NCBI GenBank assembly: GCA_043755595.1 | Contig: JAYUSQ010000174.1 | Coordinates: forward strand, 1-45,840 | Length of the DNA stretch: 45,840 bases | Reading direction: 5' to 3' | From: VFZP01 sp043755595 | GTDB lineage: Bacteria; Acidobacteriota; Terriglobia; Bryobacterales; Bryobacteraceae | Shown here: positions 1 to 8,588 of the stretch, in pieces | Layout of the letters: every line of letters starts with the position of its first letter | How positions within the stretch are numbered: the stretch's first letter is position 1 | Position numbers and translations under genes: made by a program | The notes under the pieces: model-generated | Database searches by the model: none | What the model saw: only the letters and a program-made list of their open reading frames with translations | What the model was told of the DNA's origin: nothing

Positions 1-149
1 CGGCCGAAGAAGGTTTGGCTGTTCTGCTGACGACCCACAATATCGCTTTCGGAGCCGAAGCAGATCGCGCCATCACGCTGGAGGATGGGCGGATCGTGAA
101 GGAGGAACAGTTGGGGCGGCGTCCCGTTGCAACGCCCGCGCGTGGCTGA
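1..149 (+). CDS. ABC transporter ATP-binding protein, C-terminal end (partial)
   Basis: Reading in frame from base 3 gives about 48 residues ending in TGA at 147-149. The start lies outside the window. The segment LLTTHNIAFGAEADRAI fits the H-loop region of an ABC ATPase: a histidine after a hydrophobic strand and a TTH turn. It is followed by the usual 'hits the ledge' strand, ITLEDGRIVKEE. This tail is typical of LolD/MacB-type ATPases that energise export of lipoproteins or peptides. The Walker and signature motifs are not in the window, so the subfamily and substrate cannot be assigned. A permease partner would be expected upstream, because no FtsX-like gene follows. Confidence 0.75.
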   Translation, partial: AEEGLAVLLTTHNIAFGAEADRAITLEDGRIVKEEQLGRRPVATPARG

Positions 150-214
150 GCCAAGGTGAAGAAGGCAGCCCGCGTTGCGGTCCGCCCACGAACTGGTATA
201 CGCTTTCGGCAGAG

Positions 215-295
215 ATGAGAAAGTTCCTCCGCAAGACTGTCATCGCGGGTATTGGATGTTTTGCGTTGCTCCAGATTATTCCGCTGCCCCAGTGA
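215..295 (+). CDS. Tiny ORF, possible relic of a membrane-anchored haem-binding protein
   Basis: ATG at 215 opens a 26-codon frame: a basic start (MRKFLRK), a hydrophobic stretch of about 15 residues and then IIPLPQ before TGA. Basic start, one helix and 'QxIPxxR' resemble the N-terminus of small haem-binding-domain proteins, but the domain that should follow is absent. It could be a relic of such a gene, a leader-like peptide or chance. No clear ribosome binding site is visible. The rest of 150-516 holds no gene I can support. Confidence 0.25.
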   Translation: MRKFLRKTVIAGIGCFALLQIIPLPQ

Positions 296-516
296 TCACC
301 TCAAAACCGGCCAACGGAGCCGATGCCAGGACGAACTCATTTTTACCCCGGCCGGCCGCCGTGTGCGGCTCTGTTTCGAGAGCGAGAACCTGCTTGTAAA
401 GGCCAGACTGAGTCAGAGTTGGCCGGCCCGGTTTAGGCAAGCCTTTTCTGACATGACCGGAGAGATTTGTGGTTGAAAGGCTCCCACCCCCACCAGAGTG
501 GTGGTTGACTGGCTCG

Positions 517-1330
517 CTAGCGGAAGTTCTCCACCAGCGCGATGTCGGAGCTGGACGAATCGGTCTGTCGCCAAAAGCAACTCCCGGCCATCCGGCGACA
601 GGTCGATGCCCGCTCGTTTGGGCAACCAGCTTGGCAAAGGTCAACACTTTGGCCGTCTTCCGCGTGGCCAGGTCCAGATACATCGGGTCCTGCGCCTTCA
701 TTCATGAAGTAGACGCCCTACTTGCCGGCCACCCAGATCCTCCCAGCGACCTCAGGAACCAGGATCTCTTCTGTGCTGTCTGGAGTCCGCCGCCAGATGT
801 CCGGAGCGGTTCGGCTGCGGGAGAAGTAGAGATACTTGCCGTCGCGGGTTTCCTGGGAGTCGAAGCCTCCCTTTTGAGTCACTTGCTCCGAAGCGCCGCC
901 GTTGGGGCGGACCCGCCAAATCTCATGGCGTCCCGAACGATTCGAACAGTAAATCCACTGGCCATCGTGCGACCAACTGGGGACGATGTTCTCGAACCTG
1001 TCCGAAGTGACCGGCTTCGGCGTGCCTCCGAGGGCAGAGACCACCATCACTTGCGCGACGCTATCGATGCGCGCGTCGTAGGCGATCCGCCCTCCGTTGG
1101 GCGACCAGCTCGGCGATCCGTAGAACCGGCCGTTCACCGCGACCATCTGGGGGTTGCGGCCCTGGCGATCCGCGATCCACGGCTTTCTACCGGAACGGGT
1201 GGAGAAGAGCAGGATCTGTTCGCCGGTGGCGGAGTAGCGCGGGTCCGAATCCGAATAAGTGGAGGCGATCCATTGCGCCGGGGGGGCCTGGAGCCGGAAT
1301 GAAGGTAGACAAGAAGCAGTTCGACGCGGG
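517..1330 (-). pseudogene. Broken TolB/PD40-type beta-propeller gene
   Basis: Read on the minus strand from about 1330 downward, the translation shows several PD40 repeats of the form 'PSWSPNGGRIAYDA', 'PSWSHDGQWIYCSNR' and 'IWRVRPNGG'. The reading frame ends at TAG (718-720), after RIWVAGK, but recognisable sequence continues. GVYFMNE follows in the same frame, then DPMYLDLATRKT in a second frame, RAGIDLSPDGRELLLA in a third, and SSSDIALVENFR back in the first, ending at 517. That is one nonsense codon and at least three frameshifts. In acidobacteria, propellers ending in '(D)I.LVENFR' are usually the C-terminal half of proteins with an N-terminal winged-helix DNA-binding domain. That half is missing here and is replaced by transposase sequence. 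Confidence 0.8.
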
Positions 1331-1375
1331 TGCTCGGCAAGCTCCTGAACTCGCCCCGCTCCCCAAAAGCGGAGA

Positions 1376-1700
1376 TTAGCCTCCAAAAATGCCGAACACC
1401 GGAGCCTTGTCGTAGCGGACACGCTTACGACGGCGATCATGTCGGCCACCGACGCAAGTTTCGTGAAGCCAAATCGTGCCGCCGAAGATATCGACACCTT
1501 CCTCCATGGCCTTGCGGACGCGATGAAAGAGGAACCAAACGCTCTTGTGGGATACGTCCAAGTCGCGCTCCGTCTGCTTGGCGTGGCGGGCTCTTCTTGG
1601 CGTTGACCATAAGCATTCCACTTGCTGAGCGGCAGCTTCGTGTCGCGAAACTGAATAGCGTGCAGGTGGTGGTGGCGAACTAATATTTGCAGACTCGGTT
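1376..1700 (-). mobile_element. IS1595-family (ISXO2-like) transposase relic
   Basis: On the minus strand, pieces of an ISXO2-like DDE transposase are spread over several frames. DTKLPLSKW lies in the frame opening near 1716. ERDLDVSHKSVWFLFHRVRKAM then GGTIWLHETCVGGRHDRRRK and APVFGIF lie in another frame (1376-1621). In the family these are the helix-turn-helix-like 'LGVTxKTAWxMxHRIR' and the 'GGxVExDETYVGG' catalytic segment. Here the first acidic residue of that segment appears as L-H-E-T rather than D-E-T. The relic stops abruptly after the catalytic segment and runs into the propeller pseudogene. No terminal inverted repeats were recognised. It is inactive: both ends are missing and there are at least two frameshifts. 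Confidence 0.7.
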
Positions 1701-1715
1701 TATTCATAAACTGCA

Positions 1716-1952
1716 TCAGTGCGAGCGACGAGCCGGAGCACCCGGGTGTTTGCTCTTCTGCTCCACAAACGGCCGGTGCGTCACTCGATAAAGCAGATCT
1801 TCAAGTTCGTGGCCAAGAACTGTTCGATGTCCCTGTACCTTAATATCCATTGCCCCGACGCCAGGTATGTCGCCGACTTTTGATGCGTCTGCGTTGAAGA
1901 GGCTCCGATCAACCGCCATAGTAGTCCACTCAATCGGCGATACCCTAGCAGG
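1716..1952. other. Gap without a supportable gene
   Basis: This stretch separates the transposase relic from hslR. On the minus strand an open frame covers it (MAVDRSLFNADASKVGD near its start), and a second frame contains RYRDIEQFLATNL. Neither matches a family I can name, and the frame extends antisense into hslR. It may be further insertion-sequence debris. No promoter for hslR with both consensus boxes was recognised. Confidence 0.4.
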
Positions 1953-2333
1953 ATGATCGGCGTTCGCCTCGACAAGTGGCTTTGGGCCGCGCGATTCTTC
2001 AAGACCCGATCGCTCGCCGCCCAAGCCTGCGATCTTGGTCGCGTGCAAGTAGCCGGGCGGCCGGCTAAACCCGCACGCGAGATTCATGTGGAGGCGATGC
2101 TCCACATCAAGACTCCAGGAGGCGACTTCGAAGTACGCGTGCTGGCGCTCAGCGAGATGCGCGGCCCGGCCGCCGTCGCGCAGACTCTCTTCGCTGAAAC
2201 CGAGGCCAGCTGCGAATCTCGCCTGAAGGCCGCGGCCGAGAAACGCCTGACTTGGGAGCCTGAGGTTCTGCGCGATGGCCGTCCATCGAAACGCGATCGC
2301 CGCGATCTGGAGCGGCTTAAGGGCGGCCGGTAA
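1953..2333 (+). CDS. hslR: S4-domain RNA-binding protein, Hsp15 type
   Basis: This 126-residue protein opens with an S4 RNA-binding fold: RLDKWLWAARFFKTRSLA at residues 5-22, then a loop carrying GRVQVAGRPAKPAREI. That is the classic Hsp15 (HslR) start. In Escherichia coli, Hsp15 binds stalled 50S subunits carrying nascent chain-tRNA and helps to recycle them. The basic tail (residues 105-126, rich in R/K with RPSKRDRRDLERL) also agrees with the family, whose usual length is about 130 residues. The ATG at 1953 is preceded by a weak AGCAGG. The gene is alone on this strand and converges on the dehydratase gene, with only 5 bases between them. Confidence 0.9.
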   Translation: MIGVRLDKWLWAARFFKTRSLAAQACDLGRVQVAGRPAKPAREIHVEAMLHIKTPGGDFEVRVLALSEMRGPAAVAQTLFAETEASCESRLKAAAEKRLTWEPEVLRDGRPSKRDRRDLERLKGGR

Positions 2334-2338
2334 GGGCT

Positions 2339-3427
2339 CTACCAGTCCACTACCGAACCGTCGTCGCTGTCGAAGCGCGTCAGGTAGGGCTTGGGTTCTC
2401 CGACCTGCGACATCAGTTTGTTTTCGTCGATCGTGATCCCGAGGCCCGGATCGGTCAGTAAGGGCCGATGCCCATCCTTTACTGGCGGCAGAGGTTTGGC
2501 GAGTAAGTCAGTGTACTCGTTATCGCCGCGCTCCTGAATCAGGAAGTTGGGAATCGATGCGGCGATCTGTAAGCTGGCGGCGAGCGAACAGGGGCCTTGT
2601 GGATTGTGCGGCGCCAGCGGCAAGTAGTAGGCTTCGGCCATGCCCGCGATTACTTTCAATTCGGTGATGCCGCCCGCGTAACACACGTCGGGCTGAAGGA
2701 TCATGGCGGCGCGCTTCTCCAGAATTTCTTTGAAGCCCCACTTAGTGAAGATACGTTCGCCGGTCGCCAAAGGGATGTGAGTTTTTTTGGCCAACTCAGC
2801 CATAACATCGACGTTCAGGGCCTGCACCACTTCTTCATAGAACCACGGATAGTAGGGCTCGAGCGCTTTGATGAGGACGCTGGCCGTAGGTGGCTGAATG
2901 GCGCCATGGAACTCGACGCCAATGTCGACGCCGGAGCCAACTTTCTCGCGCAATGCCTTGAAGCGTTCCACCACTTCTCCGACAAACTTCATGCCTTCGT
3001 TGTATTTGAAGGGCGAGCGTTTCGTACCGCTCAATTGCACCTTCATGGCGTTGACGCCGGTCTTCTCACTCAGCGTTCCGTACACGCGGACGCGGTCGCG
3101 CGTGGGGCCGCCGAGTAACTTATAAACCGGCACGCCATAAACTTTGCCTTTGATGTCCCAAAGCGCCTGATCGATGCCGCTGGAGATGGCGGTCTTGATC
3201 GGGCCGCCGCGATAGAAGGCGCCGCGATGGATCGCCTGCCAGTGAAAGACGACCCGGCAGGGATCCTGGCCGACGAGATAGTTGGCCACTTCCAATGCGC
3301 CCGCCGCGCAGGCCTTGGCGTCGTCCTTGAGCATTTCACCCCAACCAGTGACGCCCGCGTCAGTTGAGATCTTGACGAACACCCACGAGTTCTTCAAGAC
3401 GAAGGTCTCGATCTTGGTCACCTTCAT
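2339..3427 (-). CDS. Enolase-superfamily sugar-acid dehydratase, D-galactonate dehydratase-like
   Basis: These 362 residues begin MKVTKIETFVL, the usual N-terminal capping strand of the mandelate racemase/muconate lactonizing subgroup. Several landmarks match D-galactonate dehydratase (DgoD): a V-x-F-H-G segment near residue 172, Y-E-E in the next strand, A-T-G-E-R-I, Q-P-D-V-x-Y-A-G-G-I-T-E, A-P-H-N-P-Q-G-P and the closing DDGSVVDW. Such enzymes remove water from a sugar acid using Mg2+. The first metal ligand, Asp in DgoD (DFHG), reads as Glu here (EFHG), so substrate or activity may differ. The start at 3427 is where homology begins. An overlapping 38-codon Tat-like leader lies in another frame just upstream. 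The specific substrate is not known. Confidence 0.85.
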   Translation of the reverse strand: MKVTKIETFVLKNSWVFVKISTDAGVTGWGEMLKDDAKACAAGALEVANYLVGQDPCRVVFHWQAIHRGAFYRGGPIKTAISSGIDQALWDIKGKVYGVPVYKLLGGPTRDRVRVYGTLSEKTGVNAMKVQLSGTKRSPFKYNEGMKFVGEVVERFKALREKVGSGVDIGVEFHGAIQPPTASVLIKALEPYYPWFYEEVVQALNVDVMAELAKKTHIPLATGERIFTKWGFKEILEKRAAMILQPDVCYAGGITELKVIAGMAEAYYLPLAPHNPQGPCSLAASLQIAASIPNFLIQERGDNEYTDLLAKPLPPVKDGHRPLLTDPGLGITIDENKLMSQVGEPKPYLTRFDSDDGSVVDW

Positions 3428-3540
3428 GTTGTCGTTCGGGCCTCCGCCGCGGCATCGGTGCGGTCGGCGGTGAACATTGCGTCGAGCCCGAATAGGGCGG
3501 CGGGACTTATCTTGAGCCACGATCGGCGGTCAAATTTCAT
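3424..3540 (-). pseudogene. Out-of-frame Tat-like leader ahead of the dehydratase gene
   Basis: ATG at 3540 opens 38 codons reading MKFDRRSWLKISPAALFG and ends in TGA at 3426-3424. The TGA overlaps the ATG of the dehydratase frame (ATGA). The DRRSWLK block fits the twin-arginine consensus. Solibacter-type relatives often carry such an export leader fused to racemase-like proteins, so I read this as the native leader put out of frame by one lost or gained base near 3430. Alternatively, it is a short upstream peptide translationally coupled to a cytoplasmic enzyme. Confidence 0.55.
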
Positions 3541-3570
3541 GGCGTGATTCTATCAGACGTGAAGGTTAGG

Positions 3571-4224
3571 TTAAGGACGCGGCGACCCATCGATCTTCGA
3601 CTTGCGGCCTGACTCGTGACATTCGACGGTCATACTGAGCCGCGAGTTTCCTTTTTGCACCAGGGAATCAGCCAGACGCGAAAACATCAACTCCCCGAGA
3701 ATAGGTAAGGCCAACTCCGCCATCAGCCGTTCGCCGCCTAGGTTGCCGTTCAGTCTTCGAATCGCGGCTTTGATCGCGAGCGATTCCGGCCTTCGATCAT
3801 TTGCGGAGATCGCCACGCTGCTGAAGCGCTCGGCTTCGGCGAGATCACCGGCCCGCAAGGCTTCTACCGCCTTGGCGATCGCACTCGTACAAATTGTGTC
3901 GAGATTGTTCTCGGCCTCAGAGAGTGGCTCATAGTGAAGGTCAAACGACTCCCCGATCCATAGCTCAAAACCGCGTTCGGCCGGAAATGCACGCTCAAAT
4001 AGCGTGATCTGAATCGAGTCCTTCAGTTGATCCAACTCGGATCGAGTCACTTCGGTGGCGCCGCAAAGAAGTCCGGCGTTAAACCAGTACGGCGGTACAA
4101 ACACCCTCTGCGGATCGGACTTGAGTTGGAATACGGGAGGTACGACGGTGGGCAGCATGTTCTCTTTGAGAACGTTCGCATAGCCCACGATTTCCAGTTC
4201 GTTGACGTTCAATGGAGCAGCCAT
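3571..4224 (-). CDS. Conserved hypothetical protein with a TPR-like helical segment
   Basis: I do not recognise this 217-residue protein. The first 100 residues look like mixed alpha/beta and are rich in aromatic residues, with a VFVPPYWFNAGLL segment. Residues 110-160 read as two amphipathic helices resembling a TPR pair (AIAKAVEALRAGDLAEAERF, then ANDRRPESLAIKAAIRRLNG). No signal peptide or membrane helix is visible, so a cytoplasmic place is likely. On the minus strand a TACAAT hexamer lies about 12 bases before the ATG, which would give a nearly leaderless message. It stands alone between the dehydratase and DUF1501 genes. The function is unknown. Confidence 0.6.
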   Translation of the reverse strand: MAAPLNVNELEIVGYANVLKENMLPTVVPPVFQLKSDPQRVFVPPYWFNAGLLCGATEVTRSELDQLKDSIQITLFERAFPAERGFELWIGESFDLHYEPLSEAENNLDTICTSAIAKAVEALRAGDLAEAERFSSVAISANDRRPESLAIKAAIRRLNGNLGGERLMAELALPILGELMFSRLADSLVQKGNSRLSMTVECHESGRKSKIDGSPRP

Positions 4225-4430
4225 AGGACGTTGCTATTGTAGCTTTCGCTGAATGCAATCGAGGTAGTTCTAGCTCAAGTGCGGTAAAGTCATTGCCGGC
4301 CGTTATATCGAAGGTCACCCGTCGCCGCTCTCGACTTCACACCACTGGAGCCGCGATTCGACCTCGGTCTTCGCCACCGGCGCGCGGCGCGCAGACGCAT
4401 TGGGCCTCCCATTGACTACGGCTCATCGTG
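4225..4430. other. Intergenic gap
   Basis: About 200 bases lie between the DUF1501 stop and the start of the hypothetical gene, both on the minus strand. Apart from a possible -10 box (TACAAT on the minus strand, about 4236-4241) for the downstream gene, I see no gene and no clear hairpin followed by a T-run. Confidence 0.4.
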
Positions 4431-5834
4431 CTAAGCGATCACTTCCTTGATGACTCGCCCACCGATATCAGTCAGCTTCTTATACCGTCCGGCGTGCAGC
4501 ACGGTGAGACGATGTTGGTCCAGGCCCATCAGATCGAGGATCGTCGAATGCACGTCGCGCATCGGGATCACTTCGCCAGCCGCGCGCGTGGAAAAGTCGT
4601 CGGTTTCGCCGAAGGTGGCCCCGGCTTTTACGTTGCCCCCAGCCATGAATGACACCAAGCCGTATTGGTTGTGATCGCGGCCGGGCTTATCGGTCACCAG
4701 ATTATTGTCAAAAGCGGTGCGGCCCATTTCGCTGAGCCAAACCACCAGCGTGTCGTCCAGCAACCCGCGCGATTTCAGATCGGCGATCAAGCCCGCGACG
4801 GGTTGATCCACTTCGCGGCAATGTTTGGGGATGCGGCCGGCGACGTCGCCGTGATCGTCCCACCGGTCGCCGCCCGCGCCATGCAGCGTCAGCACGTAGC
4901 GCACGCCCCGTTCCACCATGCGGCGGGCCATCAGGCATTGGCGGCCGAAGGGTTCGGCGATCGGATCGTCGAGACCGTAGAGTTTTCGCGTGGCTTCCGT
5001 TTCCTGGGAGAAGTCCACGAGTTCAGGCGCCTTCGATTGCATACGGAAGGCCAACTCATACGACGCGATGCGGGCGTCGAGTTCACTGGTATCGGTCCGC
5101 GCGGCCGAGTGCTGGCGGTTGAGCCATTGCAGCATGTCGAGCTCTGCGCGCTGATCTTTCTCGTTCATCCTCGGGTGGAGATCCACGATCGGCGTCGCCC
5201 CGTTGCGGAAGATCGTGCCTTGGAACGCGGCGGGCAAATAGCCGTTGCCCCAGACACCTGCGCCGCCGATGGTGGAACCGCGCCGGTCGCCGAGCACGAT
5301 GAAGCCGGGCAGGTCGCGATTCTCACTCCCGAGACCATAGGTCACCCACGCGCCGACAGACGCGCTGCCGGGAAACTGATTGCCAGTGAGTGTGTGGTAG
5401 ACAGCCGGTCCATGATTATTGTTGTCGACGTGAATGCCGTGAATGAACGCGAGCTCATCGGCCACGCCACCCAGGTGCGGCATCAGCGTCGTCATCCATC
5501 GCCCACTTTGCCCGTACTGCTTGAACGGCGCGACGGGCGGAATCACGCGATTCGGCGCGGCGGAAAATGTCGCGATTTCGCCCACGGTATTGGTAGCCGT
5601 TGGCATCTGCTTGCCTGCGAACTGCGTGAGCATCGGCTTGTGCTCAAACAGATCCATCTGGCCGACGCCGCCTTCCATGAAGAGGAAGATGCAGCTCTTG
5701 GCCTTGCGGGCGTGATGCTGCGGACGTGGCGCAAGCGGCGCCTCGGACGCTGCCGCCGAGAGCAGGTCGGCGAGAGCAAGCCCACCGAGGCCAAGGCAAG
5801 ATTCTGTCAGGAAGCGGCGGCGATTATTCAACAT
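4431..5834 (-). CDS. DUF1501 protein with Tat signal
   Basis: This 467-residue DUF1501 protein has a sulfatase/alkaline-phosphatase-like fold and is common in Planctomycetes and Solibacter-type acidobacteria. The start at 5834 gives MLNNRRRFLTESCLG, a twin-arginine leader, then a hydrophobic stretch to about residue 30. Family segments follow: FLFMEGGVGQMDLFEHKP near residue 60, VTYGLGSENRDLPGFIV, RYVLTLHGAGGDRWDDHGD, WLSEMGRT and GRDHNQYG near residue 400. The conserved Asp/His residues of these segments could bind metal, but no reaction has been established for the family. The first 11 bases overlap the end of the DUF1549/DUF1553 gene, so the two are translated together. Confidence 0.9.
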   Translation of the reverse strand: MLNNRRRFLTESCLGLGGLALADLLSAAASEAPLAPRPQHHARKAKSCIFLFMEGGVGQMDLFEHKPMLTQFAGKQMPTATNTVGEIATFSAAPNRVIPPVAPFKQYGQSGRWMTTLMPHLGGVADELAFIHGIHVDNNNHGPAVYHTLTGNQFPGSASVGAWVTYGLGSENRDLPGFIVLGDRRGSTIGGAGVWGNGYLPAAFQGTIFRNGATPIVDLHPRMNEKDQRAELDMLQWLNRQHSAARTDTSELDARIASYELAFRMQSKAPELVDFSQETEATRKLYGLDDPIAEPFGRQCLMARRMVERGVRYVLTLHGAGGDRWDDHGDVAGRIPKHCREVDQPVAGLIADLKSRGLLDDTLVVWLSEMGRTAFDNNLVTDKPGRDHNQYGLVSFMAGGNVKAGATFGETDDFSTRAAGEVIPMRDVHSTILDLMGLDQHRLTVLHAGRYKKLTDIGGRVIKEVIA

Positions 5835-8469
5835 AGATGAACTCGTTGGAATTGAAAAGTACGCGGCAGAGCGCGGGCAGATTGACAAAGGGCGCGCTGA
5901 ATTTTTCCAGCTCATCCGGGCGTGGCTTGCGGTTGAGCACAATCTCAAACGCGCGGCCGGTCTGCGCCTGGCGATCGGCCCCGGCTTCGCGCTCAATGCG
6001 GCGCGCGAGGTGTTCAGCCTCTTCGTGCACCAGGTAGCCGTTCATCATCGAGAGCGCCTGCAAAGGCGTCGTGGTGCTGCTGCGGCGGTCGCAACTTTCG
6101 CTGAACACCGTGGCATCGAAGGCAGCCATCATCGGCAGCGGCAGGGACCGGCGTTGAAAGATGTAGATCGAGCGGCGCCGCGCATCGGCCTCATTCTCGT
6201 TCGGCTCCCACATGATGCCGCCGCCCCGGCCATAGCGCGCAAAGTCGGCGAGATCGTCCGGAAGCGGCGGGAACATGCTAGGCCCTGACATCTCGGGATT
6301 AAGCCGGCCACTGGCTGCGAGGATGCTATCGCGAATCGCTTCAGCTTCCAGGCGGCGGCGCTCGAAACGCCAGAGCAGCTTGTTGCCGGGGTCAGGCGCG
6401 TTGTTCGTCATCGCTGTGTTTTCGGCGTCCTGACGATACGCCGCCGAGTTCAGCATCAGCCGGTGCATCTCTTTCACGCTCCACCCGCGATCCATGAACT
6501 CGACCGCCAGCCAATCAAGTAGCTCCGGATGCGTCGGGCGTTCGCCGTTCTTGCCAAAGTCCGATGGCGTGGCGACGATGCCGCGCCCGAAGTGATGCTG
6601 CCACATGCGATTCACCATTACGCGCGCAGTCAACGGATTGTCGCGCGAGGCGATCCAACGGGCCAGCGTGAGCCGCCAGCCTCGCGTCGGATACTGCCGG
6701 TAGCGATCGGTGATCATGGCCGCCGGTTCTTCGGCGCCCTGAATGGCCGTGGGAAAACCAGGCGTCACCGCGTCGCCGGGCTGGCGATAGTCGCCGCGAA
6801 TCAGGATACGGGTCGGTGCGATCATCGGACCCGCCGGAGGCCCAGGCACGTTCTTGACAGTCAGCGCGACGGGCTTCCAACGGCCGAGCCGCAAGCGATA
6901 GATTTCCAACTTTTGTGAAAGCTCAGCGTGTTTCAGGCGCTCAGCCTCGCTGAAGACCTTTGATGTTTGGCGCGCCGCCTCGTTGCGCACCTCATTCGTC
7001 GCGATCACGTTGAAACGCGCCATCGGATCGACCCCCGGCCGTGCATATCGCGAAGTGAGTTCGGCCAGCATGATCTTCTCGTGCTCGTCCAGCAGCTTGC
7101 GCTCTTCCGCATCAAGCGTGCGCTCGGCATCTTCACGGATCATCGTGTAGCGCTCGCGCTCGGTGGCCGTGAACACGCCATCGGCGCGGCGCATTTCCAG
7201 GCGCAGATCGTCACGGCCCACCGGCTTGCCAACGGCGGCTTCGCGGTATGAGGCGATCATTTTCGGAAGCAACTCAACTTCGTATTTCTCGAGCGCGACT
7301 TTGTCAGCGCCGGAGTCCACCAGCTTTTGGTACTCCGCGATCTTCGCCTCCGCCTTGGCTGCGAACGCCTTGTCCTGATAAGGAACCGTTTCGTTCTCCA
7401 CCTGAATCGTATTGAAAAAAGCCTGGAAGCGATAGTAGTCGCGCTGTGGGATCGGGTCGTACTTATGATCGTGGCAGCGCGCGCAGCCGACGCTCAAGCC
7501 GAGAAAGATCGAACCAGTGGCCGTCGCCACCTCACTCAAGTAGTTGGCGCGGACATCTTCGGCGACCAGATTGGAACGGTCCCACGGCGCCACCCGCAGA
7601 AAGCCCAGCGGCACATGACCCTGCACGTTGATCGGATAATTGTTGCGGGTCTGACTGTGCTCATCTGCTCCGCCCAGTTGCAGCGTGACGAAGCGATCGT
7701 ACGGCAAGTCGTCATTGAAGGCCTGGACAATCCAATCGCGATAACGCCACGCATTGCCGATTGCGCCATCACCTTCGAGCCCACTGGTTTCGCCATACCG
7801 GACGAGATCCAGCCAGTGGCGGCCCCAGCGTTCGCCATAGCGCGGGTCGGCCAGAAGCTTGTCGGCCAGACGCTCATAGGCCCCAGCCGCTTGATCGGAG
7901 AGAAACGCATCCATCTCCACGGGCGAAGGCGCGATGCCCACGAGATCAAGATAGAGCCGCCGAGCGAGAGTGCGGCTCGAAGCCTCGGGCGCAGGGCGCA
8001 ACCCGGCCTTGTCCAACCGCGCAAGGACAAAGCGATCGACTGGCGTGCGGATCCACGCGTCATTCTGCACAGCCGGCAACGCCGCACGCTTAGGCTTTTC
8101 AAATGGCCAGCGCCACGCCGCCTGCTTGGGTTGCGCAGTCTTTTCCGTTTTGAGCGAACTGACCCACGCCGAAACTTTCGCAATCTCGCCGGCGGACAAT
8201 GTCTTGCCCATCGGCATGGTGGGCCGTAATTGACCGGTAAGCATGCCGATTAGCACGCTTTGTTCGGGGTGTCCGGGAACGACGGCCGGTCCGTGTTTCC
8301 TGCCGCCGCGAATAACCGACTCTTCTGTCGCGATCGAGAAATCGCTTGTCGCGGTTTTAGCCGAATGGCATCCGGCACACTCCGTTTCCAACAGCGCTTG
8401 GATGGAGGCAAAGTCGGCCGCCAAGGCGGAGGCCGCGACGAAGGCTGGAAGCGAAAGACGGCGCCACAT
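5824..8469 (-). CDS. Planctomycete-type cytochrome C / DUF1549 / DUF1553 protein
   Basis: This 881-residue exported protein starts with a signal peptide (LSLPAFVAASALA). It then has a class-I-like haem site, CAGCH, at residues 31-35, inside a PSCyt1 domain with the 'P(T)MPMGKTLSAGEIAKVSAWV' type end. The DUF1549 domain covers about residues 130-340 and contains YGERWGRHWLDLVRYGE and a second CxxCH (CARCHDHKYDPIPQRDYY). A DUF1553 domain fills about 590-870, with MVNRMWQHHFGRGIV and HPELLDWLAVEF. The function is not established. The haem sites and export suggest periplasmic redox chemistry, perhaps on polysaccharides. It is the first gene of a two-gene unit with the DUF1501 protein. The divergent glycine-zipper gene lies 119 bases away. 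Confidence 0.93.
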   Translation of the reverse strand: MWRRLSLPAFVAASALAADFASIQALLETECAGCHSAKTATSDFSIATEESVIRGGRKHGPAVVPGHPEQSVLIGMLTGQLRPTMPMGKTLSAGEIAKVSAWVSSLKTEKTAQPKQAAWRWPFEKPKRAALPAVQNDAWIRTPVDRFVLARLDKAGLRPAPEASSRTLARRLYLDLVGIAPSPVEMDAFLSDQAAGAYERLADKLLADPRYGERWGRHWLDLVRYGETSGLEGDGAIGNAWRYRDWIVQAFNDDLPYDRFVTLQLGGADEHSQTRNNYPINVQGHVPLGFLRVAPWDRSNLVAEDVRANYLSEVATATGSIFLGLSVGCARCHDHKYDPIPQRDYYRFQAFFNTIQVENETVPYQDKAFAAKAEAKIAEYQKLVDSGADKVALEKYEVELLPKMIASYREAAVGKPVGRDDLRLEMRRADGVFTATERERYTMIREDAERTLDAEERKLLDEHEKIMLAELTSRYARPGVDPMARFNVIATNEVRNEAARQTSKVFSEAERLKHAELSQKLEIYRLRLGRWKPVALTVKNVPGPPAGPMIAPTRILIRGDYRQPGDAVTPGFPTAIQGAEEPAAMITDRYRQYPTRGWRLTLARWIASRDNPLTARVMVNRMWQHHFGRGIVATPSDFGKNGERPTHPELLDWLAVEFMDRGWSVKEMHRLMLNSAAYRQDAENTAMTNNAPDPGNKLLWRFERRRLEAEAIRDSILAASGRLNPEMSGPSMFPPLPDDLADFARYGRGGGIMWEPNENEADARRRSIYIFQRRSLPLPMMAAFDATVFSESCDRRSSTTTPLQALSMMNGYLVHEEAEHLARRIEREAGADRQAQTGRAFEIVLNRKPRPDELEKFSAPFVNLPALCRVLFNSNEFIYVE

Positions 8470-8588
8470 GTTGGTTGTTGCCTATATTCTATCGAAACCT
8501 ACCATCCGTAGGGTATTCTGCGCCCAACGTGCAACCTGCGGGACGGTGTTGCGTCTTATCGCCTGTAAGGACCGGTGACCAGGAGAAA

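Noticed and set aside
469..1302. Long plus-strand open frame of 277 codons
   Set aside because: It is the antisense shadow of the propeller pseudogene, whose minus-strand translation shows clear PD40 repeats; the plus-strand protein is low in structure and has no family feature.
4665..5840. Plus-strand open frame of 391 codons over the DUF1501 gene
   Set aside because: High G+C gives long antisense frames. The minus strand has the Tat leader and all DUF1501 segments; the plus-strand frame has none.
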